Notes under the pieces: generated by a model
Database searches by the model: none
Told to the model about the DNA's origin: nothing
What the model saw: only the letters and a program-made list of their open reading frames with translations
Shown here: positions 34,636-46,845 of the stretch, piece after piece
Layout: the number at the start of each line of letters is the position of its first letter
How positions within the stretch are numbered: the first letter of the stretch is position 1
DNA from: Metellina segmentata
Lineage: Eukaryota; Arthropoda; Arachnida; Araneae; Tetragnathidae
Length of the DNA stretch: 64,000 nt
Reading direction: 5' to 3'
NCBI GenBank assembly: GCA_947359465.1
Contig: OX375877.1
Coordinates: forward strand, 53,584,944-53,648,943
Made by a program: the position numbers and the translations under genes

Positions 34636-35112
34636 CTGTGAAGAAAAGCACATTTTATTAAAGCTTCAGACGGTACCAAACAAGGATATTGTTTGTTTTC
34701 CTATATAAGGAAGTCTGTGTGTGTGTGTTTTGGACCACATTTAATATCAATTAAATCCTCCGATTAAATGAAATCTGAAATAGTTAGATTTCCGATTAGT
34801 GTAATATAGCTTAAACATTCCAATACACAAAATAACCAAATAACCACGTCTATTAACGACTCATTCCGAATTGTAAAATATTTGTATTTAATTCATTTTC
34901 TTTTCTGTAATAGCACCCAATATTTCATGTTCTTAATCGTATTAGAATTCAAGCATTGTCATCTATCGATGTCCATTTATTAGAATAAATTGCAACTAGA
35001 ATACAAGAACAACTGTTCTTGTAATATATCGCACTCGCATATTGAACATAGTCTGTGTAGTATATCGCAGATTATCGCATCACATTCATCACCATAAAAA
35101 AACATATATTCG

Positions 35113-35442
35113 TTACAAGAATACATACTTCATATATATATACAAGAATTCATTTCTAAATCTTTGTTTTAGATCCTCAAATAATTTCTGCAAATATTTT
35201 ATACGTTTTTTCATAGAAGATCTATACACACTGTCAAGATCTGTAGTTTCGCAGTTAGCGCTTCCATCAATAAACATTGCAGGTGTCAGAGGCAATAATT
35301 CAGTTGGATCACTTTGTATGTACGTTAGTCGCTTGGCATTTATTACTGCCTCACAGTCATACAAGATCTTGATCCGCTCTTCATAACACATTGTAGATTT
35401 TCCCAGGACTCTTCGCAGAATTTCTTTCAGCATTCTCACCAT
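35113..35442 (-). pseudogene. BEL/Pao integrase C-terminal fragment
   Basis: Frame starts MVRMLKEILRRVLGKSTMCY, continues to EAVINAKRLTYI and LLPLTPAMFIDG. This matches the conserved stretch after the integrase core of Pao-family polyproteins (ERLVG..K..L..VLG, then EAVINSRPLT and LTPAHFL). Confidence 0.65.
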
Positions 35443-36921
35443 TCGCTCCCACCATCCACCCCACCACGCAGCAGTGGATGGAATAAATTTCCGCGTTATT
35501 TGATGAGAGGTTGAGTAAGTGTCAATCTTATTCTACTCTAAGTCTTTAAATACATTGTTTGTTCCGACGAAGTTTGCTCCATTATCGGAGAACAGTGCTG
35601 AGATCCTACCCCTTATCGCAATCAATCGTCTTAAGGCTTGAATGAAAGCTTCGGTGGTGAGTGACTGTAGTAATTCGAAATGGACTGCTTGGTATTCCGC
35701 ACAAGTAATAAAAACACTCTAAGCCGTGTCCTTCGACTTGAAGTAAAGGGGACCTGCATAATCCACACCAGACACTACAAAGACTTTCGTCTCGTCAGCT
35801 CTTTCTATAGTCTATGGTGATAAGGGAACTTCTATAGGTCTGTAATTGTAACGCTTGCAGGCCACACAGTTAGAAATAACTTGCTTTGTAAATATTTTGG
35901 CTTTAATGATCCAAAACCTCTCCCTAAGCCTGACCAGTAAGTGCTGGGGTGCATTGCCTTTTCGTTCTCTTAACAGATTAACTTTAACACCAGATCATTT
36001 GCAGGCAAAATAATTTTATATTTTTGAAGTTTTCCTCTTCATACCCGTGCACAAGTTTGGTTCTTTACTCCCTCTACTCTTAGAAGTCTCTCTTTATCTC
36101 TTAAGGCTTGCATTTTTGTTAAGGACTTATCATTTACAAATGCCTTCAACTGTATCAACGTGAAAACTAGAATTTCTGCCTGTTGAAATTTTGCATAGAC
36201 CATCTTTCCTTTTTTCTATGATCAATTCTTCTTAATGAACAACTATATCGATGACGTGTCATCAAACAGGTGGAAGATACAACCAGTTATAGCCCTCCCA
36301 CCATTTGGACTTGCATAGTTGATGATATGAACAACCTCTACTTGGCAAGACTGAAGGATTCAGCATTCCCGGAACGTGTCTCCATGCTTCGATGAAGGTC
36401 AGTCTGCGTATTTCTTGTACGTGGTTCTGGACAAATACGCCCACATGTCTTTTCTTCTCAACCAAGCCAACACGGAGGTAGAGTCAGTCCAAAAGTAAAC
36501 ATGTTGTCAGTGTTAAACAGTTTCCGAACCTCAGATAAAGACGTGCAGAAATAGCAGCTCCAAGAAGCTATTACCTAGCCAACTCTAGCCTAAGTCTGTA
36601 TCAGTCGTACATAAACAGTGCTTTGATTACTGACTCTTAGAAAAATTGTAGTGCAATAGGCAAGTTTGCTCGGATCACTAAAGAAATGTAATGAAATGTG
36701 TGATGAGTCCTAATCACAGTGCAACCATCCGGGAACCTTATGATCTTTAAGGTATTCAAGTTCTTTCAGCCATTTTATAAAATCACAATGTGTTTTCAGG
36801 TCGACTCCTTCATCCCAACCAATTTTTGATTTCCTTAAATATTGTATCCAAAATATAGGAAGCAATAACACTGGAAAAGGTATCCCTATAGGATCATAGG
36901 CTCTTTGTGCAGCAGCTAAAA

Positions 36922-36947
36922 TATATATATATATATATATATATATT
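36922..36947. repeat. (TA)n microsatellite
   Basis: A short AT alternation within the BEL/Pao remnant. Confidence 0.7.
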
Positions 36948-36991
36948 TCTAACTGCTTAATTTTTTGATTGCTTCAACTCAGGTACATTTT

Positions 36992-37207
36992 TTAAAGCGT
37001 ATCCATGTGCTTATCCCAATTCATTTCTAACATGTTTGTTAGACCTATTATGGACAAAGAAGGGCTAGTGTACACCCACCCTCGCAAGTCGAATTTCATT
37101 TTAGCCATAATATCAAAGAGAACTTGAATGAATTGCTTTAACTCAGACTCAGTTTTGACACTGGTTAAGTAGTTATCTACATAGAAACTGAATTCGTTCC
37201 TGGACAA
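36992..37207 (-). pseudogene. BEL/Pao reverse transcriptase fragment
   Basis: Begins near the F/Y-V-D-N catalytic motif (FSFYVDNYLTSVKTESEL) followed by GWVYTSPS, the order typical of Pao reverse transcriptase and its downstream strand. Neighbouring pieces continue in other frames up to about 37700. Confidence 0.6.
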
Positions 37208-38267
37208 TATCTAGAGGGTATTTTCCCTTTCCTTGAATGATTTATACCAATTTATTATCCAAGTGAAAGTATATGACTGACCCAAGTAAAAATGGACTGC
37301 ATGAAACACAAAAAACTACTTTACAATGACGATAATGTTTGAATCCACTATCTTCTCTGTACCATACAAAACGCAAGAAATCCCTATAATTTCTATAGAG
37401 ACTGATTTGCAAAAATGCCTGGAGAATGTCAGCTGTTATGCCAAATTTTAACTTACGAAATCATGGAGGGAATTAACTCGATCAGATTTAACCATTTTTT
37501 AACGCAATCATGAAGACTAGGAGTGCCCTTTTCTTTTGAAGAATAGTTTACTACAGGTCTAATATTAGTAGTACTGTTGTCCTTCATCACGTGTCGACGG
37601 GGCAGGTATTGACAAGGTAACTTCATTTCTTCTATAGGAACCTCTTAAGTGATGCCATCTTGATCCCACTCATTAAAATATCCCCATACGTTTCATACGG
37701 CTGCTCTGACTTGCCATGTTCACATCTATCATATATCACCCCACAAAACTATGAGAGAATAAGCATTTCCTTCCTTATTGGTACGCACTCCATTCCTTCC
37801 GCTAGATTCTTTAAAACATTTGTATTCTTCGACCCAGAATGTTCAAATGCTCTTATAAGGACTTTTTCACTGCCTGATTCTAGTTTTAATTTCAGGGTGT
37901 GTAGAAACATTGAACCATAAACGATGTTGTTCAAATTAATTTCAGTGCTCGCTCGTTTTCCATCATCTTGGTAATTGATTCTCTATATCGAGCATCTAGA
38001 GATTCCCACATATGTGGCACATGTTTTTTGCTATACACCACACATTTCAGAAACACTGTAAATTTTGGAACTGGATGTCCTGGTGTCAAACATTCAAAAC
38101 AGTACTGTTTATCCCTCAAAACACTGTCTCTCTCCTAAACTCATTTTTTGAGCAGAAAAGCAGTCTGAACTTGAATGTTTGTCCGAGCAAAAAACACAAA
38201 ATGTTCTCACCTCCTTTGAAGTAGTGAGTAGAATGGAAGCTGTGTACATATTCTTTGAGTGTAAGTC

Positions 38268-38720
38268 TCATACCCTTCTTTTAAAGCATACACGATATTT
38301 ATTTTTACTTAAACCAAAACCAACCGTAGCTAAATTTATTCTTTCTGCTCCTTCAGTTTCCGCTTTAAGGAAATTCATCAAATTGGTTAATCGTTCTTTG
38401 GGAGCAGTTGAAAGTGAGGAAGAAGCGCTTTTGTTGCATGCTTTCCGGAACTCTTCTTGAAAACAAGACTCAACCATTGGATAGAGTATTGATGCACATT
38501 TATCAGAAGTGACTCCTAACGTTTCCAATATTCTGAGATATATATCCAGTTTATCATACAGCGATGGCATCGAAATTTTCTCACGCTTTTGAATGGAGAT
38601 AACCAGTTTCAACAATTGTTTTACATATACCTCCACAAACAGTTCATCTCTGCCAAATCGAGCTTTGAGGCTATCAACTGATTTAGCGTAGTTGGCTCCG
38701 GTTGGTGAAAAACTTTCCAC
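38268..38720 (-). pseudogene. BEL/Pao gag-like fragment
   Basis: A 150-residue frame reads FSPTGANYAKSVDSLKARFG near its start, followed by LYDKLDIYLRILETLGVT. This is the conserved gag region of Pao elements (the AYDLLKERFG and LYDEVEAHLRALEALG type). It ends in a charged tail. Confidence 0.65.
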
Positions 38721-38884
38721 AACTTCTCGCGCACGGGATCCGTTTACGGTGGCTTGAGCAAGAAATGTATATTTTTATTCAGTGGACTCTGGAGCTGTTT
38801 TAAATCAAAACAAATTTGGACATCACATACTTCAAAGAAGCTCTCTTAATTTGTCGAAAAAAGTAACAAGAAAGTCCCCAAACA

Positions 38885-39110
38885 ATGTATCCAGGGAAGA
38901 ATCGAACCTGCCCTTCCCTCAACGCTCAGGATGCTAGTACAGTGGACAAGCAAACTGAGCCACGAATGATTCAAACTTTTATACCAGAAGATATTTTCCT
39001 CTTACTATTTTCGGATCTTTCCCTTCGGAATAGATCCCGGTCCGTCGCCAATTGTCCGTTGTGTTGCTCCAGTGCGATTTAAACTCAACAACCTACCTTC
39101 CTCACACATA
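38885..39110 (+). repeat. tRNA-like sequence and SINE copy
   Basis: 38893-38978 read on the minus strand has A-box-like GTGGCTCAGTTTGC and B-box-like GGTTCGATTCTTCC, but its T stem does not pair, so it is not a working tRNA gene. 38990-39110 on the plus strand is a SINE body (GATCCCGGTCCGTCGCCAAT, then GTTGTGTTGCTCCAGTGCGA). Confidence 0.5.
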
Positions 39111-39619
39111 GTAGCCAGTTCATGCATTGTAGTTCTGAGGAGGTCAGTGACGGGGCAAAAAAAATAACAAAATAATTTTTCACTAGTCGAGACCTTGCTT
39201 TTGATACTATACTAGAATTGCATCTGTCACTTTGAATGCCTCAATGGACGTTACAGTGATGGCGCCATTACTAAGAGAGTGATTTACGTATCTCTAATGC
39301 GTGCAAACATCTAGTTTTTAAGAGGTTGCTTAACATTGAAAAAGCTACAAAGAAAACTGGGACAGGAGTTGCTACAGTGCCATAAAGTGAAGAAAATTTT
39401 GTAATTATCGTTTTTTCTATACATACAGAACATACTCTGTGAAATAGACGGTACCCAAATATCGTTTCATTGGATACTTAGAACTCGCTCCAGAGTATTT
39501 AAAGGACAATTATGTTTAATAACCTTTTACTTTTATGTTTTCTATTTCAGAACATTTCTGCTGTTTTTATAGATAGATTATTTCATAAAGAGCGCGTCTT
39601 CATAAATTTGATAACATAC

Positions 39620-39702
39620 CACAAACGGATATCTATTTCGAGGATCCACAGTTTTACCACCCATTATAAGTTCACCTTCTAATTTATTTTCTTTCCCACA
39701 GT
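39620..39702 (-). CDS. First exon of trypsin-like domain 1
   Basis: Acceptor CTTAATTTAG, donor GTATGT; phase 1 in, phase 0 out. It reads (N)CGKENKLEGELIMGGKTVD, then RNRYPFV. Same intron phases and layout as 27438-27517, supporting a duplicated domain. The activation site is L/IMGG, with no Arg or Lys before it, so trypsin-type activation is not expected. The following exons of this domain were not found. Confidence 0.8.
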
Positions 39703-40620
39703 CTAAATTAAGGAAAGAAAAATTATGAAACATATAGTTAGACTTATATAATAGAACTACAGAAAACATAAGACTTACTGAATTGCAAAATCATTGCCAT
39801 TTCATTACTTTGAAGCTCTGTAAAGACATTGCTTTTACAACCGTTTTCGTACAACCTTCTACAAAATTGATTCGCCCTTTTTAAATTTCTTTTTTTTTGT
39901 CGTCCCCATGTTTACCTCAAGAATATTCAAATTAATTTATGTTAACCTTTAGAAAAGAACGTATTTATTACAATCTGGCTACAAGGAGATTTAAAAACTG
40001 TACAATTCCACGTCTTGATACATTCTTTAATGATTTTAATACAGTAAAAATCTACTTTAATGAAGTGTTCTTTTTGGTCTCTTGTCCAATTGAATTTGTA
40101 TCTTTTTACCTAGAATACGTTTAGCATTTCGGTAAACGGATAACCAAGCTTAATTTTTTAGCGTCACAAAAAAACGCGTAAATGCGAAATATTCAATAAC
40201 TTGGAAACTAAAAATTATATAAATGAACGCTATAGCGTTTAAAAGAGGATTAAACAAAGAATGTTACAAATGCTCATTGATCTTACGTTGACATAATCGG
40301 CTGATGCAACCGCAGAGCTAATTTGATCCACTAAAATGTGCACTGCCGCTGACATTAATTTAACCTAGCACCGGCCTACTTTGTGTGAGGACGTTGTTTG
40401 AGGTGTCATTTGCTTCTTCTCTTATTCCATTCTATGTTACTATATGCAATCACTGACGTATTCCATGCATTAAACCTAGCGGCTGTGTCCGGACACAGCC
40501 CGTCCGTATTTTGTCTTGAATTGTTTGGATCCCGTATTTGTTTCTCTGTAATTGGATACTCTTCTGTAGAGATACAGTAATAAAGATCTAAGTGAAGAAT
40601 TCCTTTAAATTTGAACTTAC

Positions 40621-40668
40621 TACATATCTGCGGTGTAGGCTCTGGGGGTGGAGGTGGAGTAACGCCAT
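40621..40668 (-). CDS. Linker exon (proline-rich)
   Basis: Acceptor TTTTCATAG, donor GTAAGT; phase 1 in and out. Encodes DGVTPPPPPEPTPQIC after joining with the previous exon. A short Pro-rich linker between the CUB region and the first trypsin-like domain, ending in a Cys that could pair with the pro-region. Only 48 bases, but both junction codons (Asp and Asn) form correctly. Confidence 0.75.
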
Positions 40669-41158
40669 CTATGAAAATAAGAACCAAACAATTTCTTTAC
40701 AGCTCATAATGCAATGAATGCATAACAGTTTTATTGTAATGCCTCCACGCAATAAAAGAATACATTTTACATGTACCAATGATTAATTTTAAAGGATATT
40801 GTAGACCTATAGCTCTATGCAATACAAAAGACAAAGGAAGTGTCCTGCTACCGCGAGTTGGTATTCAAGTCACGTGGTTTGGACGAGTATTCTTTAACCC
40901 TTAGATAATACGAAATTTGTGTGGAAGTAGGATTGCTTTTAACCCTCAACACACTTAATGACTAAATAGTCACATATAGTATTATAAAAAATTGTAAAAT
41001 CTGCTTTTTCCGTTTCTATTAGATTAGTTGTGTGACGTCATGAGTAGGCGGAGATTCTAATGGTTTTGATTGGTTGTGTGATGTCGTGTGTGAAATGAGA
41101 TACCAAGTATGAAAAATCCTTACATTAGAAATCACCATGAAAATAATCTAAAGTATAA

Positions 41159-41646
41159 GGCCCGGTGCTCACATCCGGTTTTTCAACGTGCGGCGCAACT
41201 GCGGTAACACAAGTGCGGTCTGAGATGCATTAGATCCAATGGAGTGGTGCACATATGCGTCCGGCGACGTTGCGACTACGCACGTCCAACTGGCGTGTAA
41301 TTTGTTCCGCAGTTCCCCACTGCGCCGCAGCTCACCGCACGCGTTTCTCTGATCTCAAGTACCTTGTTTTCATAAATAAATGGAATATAAATAATAATTA
41401 ATAAATGGTTGTATCCAGTAAAGTCTATTTTGTTTCAAAATATACTTTTTTTTTTACACCAAGTAAACGAAATAAACCCGTTTTCTTTGATCGAATTTTT
41501 ATCGCAAATGGCGCGAAGTGAGTTCATGCGTCATTTCACGGTTATGTGTGCATTGGTGGTGCCGCATAAATAAGCAAACACTGCCGCAATGGCAACGATG
41601 CGGCAGCGGCTCCGCACGTTGAAACACCGGATGTGTGCACCGGGCC
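41159..41646. mobile_element. MITE with about 35-bp inverted ends
   Basis: Left end GGCCCGGTGCTCACATCCGG and right end, reversed, GGCCCGGTGCACACATCCGG; the match continues through TTTCAACGTGCGG. The outer bases are TAA on the left and AAA on the right, so a 3-bp target duplication is possible but imperfect. No coding sequence. Markedly GC-rich for this window. Confidence 0.7.
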
Positions 41647-41989
41647 AAAAACAATAGCCGTGCGCATCTCATTTTTTACCAAAATTAATCAAAAATTAAG
41701 TATTCCAATAATATTGTTTTACCAGTATTGCACAAAAAGAAACACTATGTGAAAGCAAAGTAAGTTGACAGATAATAGTGGGAAAGGGCTTATACATTGC
41801 CAGTGATCAGCAAAAGTTAAAAGATAGCTGTGAAAAAAGGTTTATATCACGCAAAGTTAGGTTTTAAAAAATATATCAATGCAGTTTGACCAAATTAAAT
41901 AAATTTTGCTATTCATCTGTCATATGACTGGCCCATTTATCCCCGTTTTTAAATAATTCATCTATTCTGTCTCCCTTTAGAAATATTCT

Positions 41990-42215
41990 AGCGGTCCTTT
42001 CATTAGAATTCTTCTGAACGATTCCATTGACCCATTCTGTAAAATAGAATGCTTTGGAAGGATTCCATTGATCCTTAAATTTAAAGTCCTTTTGAAAGAT
42101 TATATTGCAAGAGAATCTTTTGAAAAGATTTTATTGTTCCTTCACTTGGAATAAAATTCTTGGAAAGATTCTATTGCTCTTTTACTTAGAATATAAATAG
42201 AAAGATTCTATTGGT
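41990..42215. repeat. Degenerate tandem repeat of about 40 bp
   Basis: GGAAAGATTCTATTG and GAAGGATTCCATTGA type phrases recur at about 42020, 42062, 42095, 42125, 42165 and 42195, separated by TCCTTNA and GAATNAAAT stretches. Confidence 0.5.
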
Positions 42216-42573
42216 GAAGAAGGTGAAAATTTATTAGTCCTATAGGGAAGACTACGAATTCCAGGTTAAAATTATACGGGGGGGGGTTAACTTAGATGAT
42301 AGGTTGGAACATTAACAAGCGTTTGTAATAGTTCACTGATTTACCAGATGTACTAGTTCAAAACTTATTGTTCGGTTCCTAAAGCTATAACTGTGACAAC
42401 TATTGGAGTGGAAAAACAATTCACGATTGTTGGAATGCTAGCTTTTGTGTTTAACAGCCTTTTTCTAACGAACTTCTAACCTTTTTGAAAGTCTATTGAC
42501 TCAATATATATTGCCTTCTCGTCGGTGCCACACTATACTTTAATTGTGTCGCAGGATGAAAAAACTCTGCTAC

Positions 42574-42698
42574 CTGAATCAGTGATAACAAAAGATGCAC
42601 TGAATCCTTTCCCCTCAAAACAACAGTTTGAGCGAAACATGAAAAGCATCGAATTTCCTGAAGAGACCATTGATTCGGGTCGTTCAATGTGACAGTAC
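42574..42698 (-). CDS. CUB domain 2, C-terminal exon
   Basis: Acceptor AATTTCAG, donor GTAGCA; phase 2 in, phase 1 out. Encodes YCHIERPESMVSSGNSMLFM, then FRSNCCFEGKGFSASFVI. This is the closing half of a CUB domain (yCG...issgn.l.v.F.SD......GF...y). The third CUB Cys is in YC, and the extra CC pair in the FRSNCC loop is unusual. It leads into the Pro-rich linker. Confidence 0.8.
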
Positions 42699-42913
42699 CT
42701 GAAATTGAAATTAATTTCATGATGTGTGTCACCTTTGATAATCTTGATACATTTCTAAATAATATATATTCATTGTTCTTGCTTTTTTTCGTTTCAGACA
42801 CCTAAGGAGCCGAGCCTGGAAGAATTTATAACTGATTGTCTGGAGAACTCAGAGAAAAGGTTTATTCCACGCTTTTTTTTATACAACATTTGTATAAAAA
42901 TTACAAATAAATA

Positions 42914-43617
42914 CAGTTGCACTTCAATCGTCCAAACTCCAGTTATCCGGATCGCTAACTAAACGGATCACTTTGAGAGAGAAAAGAAATCAGCAAAATC
43001 TGCCGCATTTAAAAATTTCTTATCGGCAAATGACAAAAACGAAGAGGACGAAGTGGCAGTTGAGAACATAAGAAACATCATAGTGAAAATTCCTGGATGT
43101 TCCCAGCTTAGTGAAGAGGACGTATGCGAGTGGCTTGTGTGTAATTCTTCGGACTTTGGATGCCAAATTCTCAGTGACGATGAACTCACTCAAAGTGTGA
43201 GAGAACTCATCGATGACCTGGAAGATGACGACGACAGGATACTCAACCAGAGGCGACACCGTCAGCTAGTAAGGCATTTGAGTGCCTTGACACAGCAAAA
43301 CAATGTACAGAGCTACAGCCTGAGTACGACCATCTACAGCTAGTCACCGCCTAGCACATGCGAGACTTGGCTACACGGAAATGAGTAAGACAGTAAAATC
43401 CATTTTGATCGATATGTTCAAGCAATGAAACATTTTAATATTGTATGTAAGAACAAAATATAAGAACAATTGTTGTCATAATCATTAAATAACATTACAT
43501 ACCAAATAAATATTCGTTTTTTTTTACTAAATAAACTTTTTACGTGAATTATCGAATTATCTAGATATTCGATTATCTGGACGGGGGTCTGGTTCCAGTT
43601 GGAGTTCTACTCTACTA
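42914..43617 (+). mobile_element. Tigger/pogo-type remnant, internally deleted
   Basis: Starts CAGTTGCACTTCAATCGTCC after TA and contains AGTTATCCGGATC, a Tigger-like terminal phrase. The right side has ATTATCTGGACGGGGGTCTG and ends before TCTACT/ACAA near 43617, an approximate inverse. Between them only the tail of the transposase is left (43053-43343). Confidence 0.55.
43053..43343 (+). pseudogene. Tigger/Jerky-type transposase C-terminal fragment
   Basis: Reads GCSQLSEEDVCEWLVCNSSD, then LSDDELTQSVRELIDD and an acidic DDDDR stretch. This is the acidic tail that follows the DDE domain of pogo-class transposases (W.......ltDeEI...V). It has no DNA-binding or catalytic part. Confidence 0.55.
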
Positions 43618-43876
43618 CAATGCCGCTGTCGGTGTTGGGGTTCTTTAATCATCGAACAAATTCAGAGGAATAGTGAACTACATTTCTTTTTTCTGGTACG
43701 ACCCAGACTTCCTGAGAATCCATCCACAGGTTTTTTAAAAGCCAAATCACCATGACAATTTCACCGGGCGTTTAGCTAAATTCAAAAAGGAAGCTCAAGG
43801 TTCCAAGCGACACGCACAGATGAATTCGAGTTTCCGGTGCGACAGGAGAAAACTTCGATAGGTCATTCGCGTGTTC

Positions 43877-44061
<185 letters not shown>

Positions 44062-44214
44062 TTCCTATTTGACGTCAACTATAAATCTCCATATTACTAA
44101 AGTATATATATCAATGAAAGGTTTAAAAAACATATTTAACGTTACGTATCCACGTGTCCTTCCCATGTGTCCTGCTTGAGGACTCTCAAAGTACGCTATC
44201 AAATCTTTCTCTCG

Positions 44215-44345
44215 ATTGCGTCATCTGGAAGAACCCGGCTCGTCATCTGACCGTGGTTCAAAAATACGTGGTGTTGTCCTTTCGGAGATTATTCAAGGCC
44301 TTCGCCAATAGCGCGTTGTGTTGTTCCAGTTCGACATTTATTGAC
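44215..44345 (+). repeat. SINE copy, sense
   Basis: Carries CGTCATCTGACCGTGGTTCA, GTGTTGTCCTTTCGGAG and TTGTTCCAGTTCGACATTTA. Confidence 0.55.
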
Positions 44346-44710
44346 AAATATGAATACAAATACCGTACATACAGGATGACTCGTCCAATACAGAACTTGC
44401 CAGTGAAACAAAGTCAGTGAAAAGTAAAGTTTAAAGTTAAAGTATACAGACAGGGTAAAAAAATGCAATATTTAACCGAATGTCATTTGTGATTCATATA
44501 GTGAAATTTACTCTTTACCTCATTCTTCATTGGAAACTATTCTAAATAGAATCGAGTAGAGTTAGTCATCGAGATGGGATATTGATTCGTATGATTTACA
44601 TTTCTCGCTAAATATTATTGATATTGCAAATCATACAATTATAATTCTGAATCGTATTTGTAAAAACTGTTTCCCAAGTAACTAGGAAATAAATGTTTTC
44701 CATTATTTAC

Positions 44711-44838
44711 CTCGTGACATTCGTGCTGAAATTTCCTGTTAAACTGACCGCTAGGTAATCTTGGTCACAAAGTGGTTCTTGAGTAAAGATATCGATAATT
44801 TCATTGAATGTAACATGAATTCTTTTTCCTTCCGTTAC
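44711..44838 (-). CDS. CUB domain 2, middle exon
   Basis: Acceptor TTAATTTCAG, donor GTAAAT; phase 0 in, phase 2 out; 42 complete codons. Encodes VTEGKRIHVTFNEIIDIFTQ, then EPLCDQDYLAVSLTGNF and NVTR. It matches the CUB core (v.eg.rI.ltF..f.....C..Dyl.v). The Asp after Cys and the Asp-Tyr pair are at the positions that in many CUBs bind calcium. Joins in phase to YCHIERP. Confidence 0.8.
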
Positions 44839-45607
44839 CTGAAATTAAAAAAAAATTACCTTGAAATAGAATTGAGGAAGCATAAAAATAGTTCCTATCA
44901 TAATGTGGAAACGTTTTTCGTATGTTCTCTCACAAATTGCATCTTTTAATTTATCAGTCTGTTATGTCGAGATAACGATTTTTTTTTGTGAAGGTCTATT
45001 TAAATTTCTCGTATTTTTCAACAGAATATTCATTCTATTAAAGAATAGAAGAATACAGAATTTTAATTCTGTTGAAAAATTGAAGAATACAGAATTTTCA
45101 TTCTGTATGACTGAATGGGACGAACTGAAAGTTGTTATTAGAGTTGTTCAACAAGTCTTGAATTATATTACTCACATTATATATACACACACATTTTGCT
45201 GAAACAAATATTTTTATTAAAACATTACAATTAGAACGGGTCATGTAACTAAAACTTTCTTCAGTTATTTTATATTTTAAAAGAAAGAAAATTAATTTAT
45301 AAACAGTTAAATTGAACTTTGGACTGATGAGATTAAAAATCTTATAACAGTACGTATTTTATACTACCCATTAATTACTTACAACTTTTAAGCAATATAT
45401 TTAACTTTTGTTTGAAAAACCTTTTCAAGGAAAAGTACTTGCAAGTGTAAAATATGTTTGAGCATATATATTTTCTGTCCATAAAACTAATGGCAATACT
45501 GATTGCGATGCTGTCGATTCTTATAGAAGGTTTTACGTACATAACTGATCACACATTGTATTAAAAGAACAGGTCAGTTGCAGTTACACATATATAAGAA
45601 TCTTTAC

Positions 45608-45833
45608 CTCTATTTTCCACACACAAATGTCATTGCCATAATATTTCCTAGGGAAATTAGGCGTCGCAAAAGTTCCAGTGCTGACACCTTTGAAAAGCTG
45701 AGAACACTCCGTGTTGTATATCTCTACAAGAATACTAAAGCCACGCGACTGAACAGTAGGATACGAATCGAATCGAATTAGAAGCTTTGAACTTTCAGAC
45801 AAAATGACACGTCCTTCTTGGGATCCACAGTAC
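45608..45833 (-). CDS. End of CUB 1 and start of CUB 2
   Basis: Acceptor TTTTCTAG, donor GTAAAG; needs two bases upstream, phase 0 out; 75 complete codons. First half: YCGSQEGRVILSESSKLLIR, FDSYPTVQSRGFSILVEI, the end of one CUB. Second half: ECSQLFKGVSTGTFATPNFP, then YYGNDICVWKIE, a textbook CUB start (C......G...sPnyP..Y.....C.W.I). One exon thus carries two domain halves. Its upstream partner is not found. Confidence 0.85.
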
Positions 45834-46372
45834 CTAGAAAAAACAGAACAAACAAATTAAGTAAATAATTTGTTGAAGGAGATAGTAAGATTACGTTTTA
45901 TTGAAGCTCTATATTATGTTACGATTAAGCATTTTAATACGAATCGAAAGATCTCTACTTAGCTATTTTTTCTGCTACCATACTTTTTGCTGTCTATAAT
46001 AGGGTGTGCCGAAAAAACACAATTTGTTTTCTAGTCGTAATATCGCGGAAAAGTTGCAAATGTGGGACATTAATAATTGGGAAAAAAGAAATACAATCGG
46101 TTTATATCTTCCGGTCGCTCATGTGCTCTAAAATTTGCCAAAATATGGAAAATTCACATTTTTACGATAATTTTTAATATTTTTAAATTAGCCTCTTATC
46201 GGATGTAATAGCTGAAAATTTGATGCACTAGAACCACAGAAATTAAAGTTTAAATATTATTTAAATCCATCAACATATTCCGGTCGCGTATTCCCTTCAA
46301 AGTTAATGATATTTTGAAAAACAATTACAAATAAATCTAGATCACAGTTCAAAGAAATAAAATGCTAACAAC

Positions 46373-46475
46373 TTTCAACAACTAACAACTTACAACAACT
46401 GATAACTTACAACAACTAACAACTTACAGCAACTAACAACTTACAACAACTGATAACTTACAACAACTAACAACT
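46373..46475. repeat. Tandem repeat (AACAACTTACAACAACTGAT)n
   Basis: Five to six copies of a 10-20 bp unit, just inside the left inverted repeat of the 46000-48126 element. Confidence 0.75.
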
Positions 46476-46845
46476 TACTTGTAGTAAAGATAGCGATACC
46501 GACCTAGATCGTTATGGAGTTTCTGATCGAAATACATTAGGGGAAACCGTTACAATGGGCAGTTTGCCTTCTCCATTTCAATGAACTGCCATCTGTCTCA
46601 TAATCTAGACGGTATATCAACGGGTCCGAAATTTTTCAGAGGGCCAATCGGTGAAATCTAAGTGGCTGCGAAAAACGTCCAGTGATTAGCTTCAAGAGTA
46701 TTGACTGTCAGATCCCACAATAGACAGAAGTATACTAAGTAAGGATCAGCAATATATACTTGATATTTCCACGGCAATAAAGTAGGGAAATTGTGAAGAG
46801 GGTTTGGCTGTACGAGATCTTGTTCCCTTGTCACGCTCGAGATGA

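Larger units (their letters stand above)
35050..38800 (-). mobile_element. BEL/Pao retrotransposon remnant
   Basis: Minus-strand pieces in gag-to-integrase order: gag-like 38268-38720, a cysteine/histidine piece with YCFECLTPGH near 38100, a protease-region piece 37749-37934, reverse transcriptase with FYVDNYLTSVKTE near 37180, and the integrase end near 35113-35442. Many stops. No flanking LTRs recognised. It lies where the middle exons of trypsin-like domain 1 should be. Confidence 0.65.

Noticed and set aside
38893..38978. Functional tRNA gene on the minus strand
   Set aside because: A and B boxes are present, but the T stem and acceptor stem do not pair.
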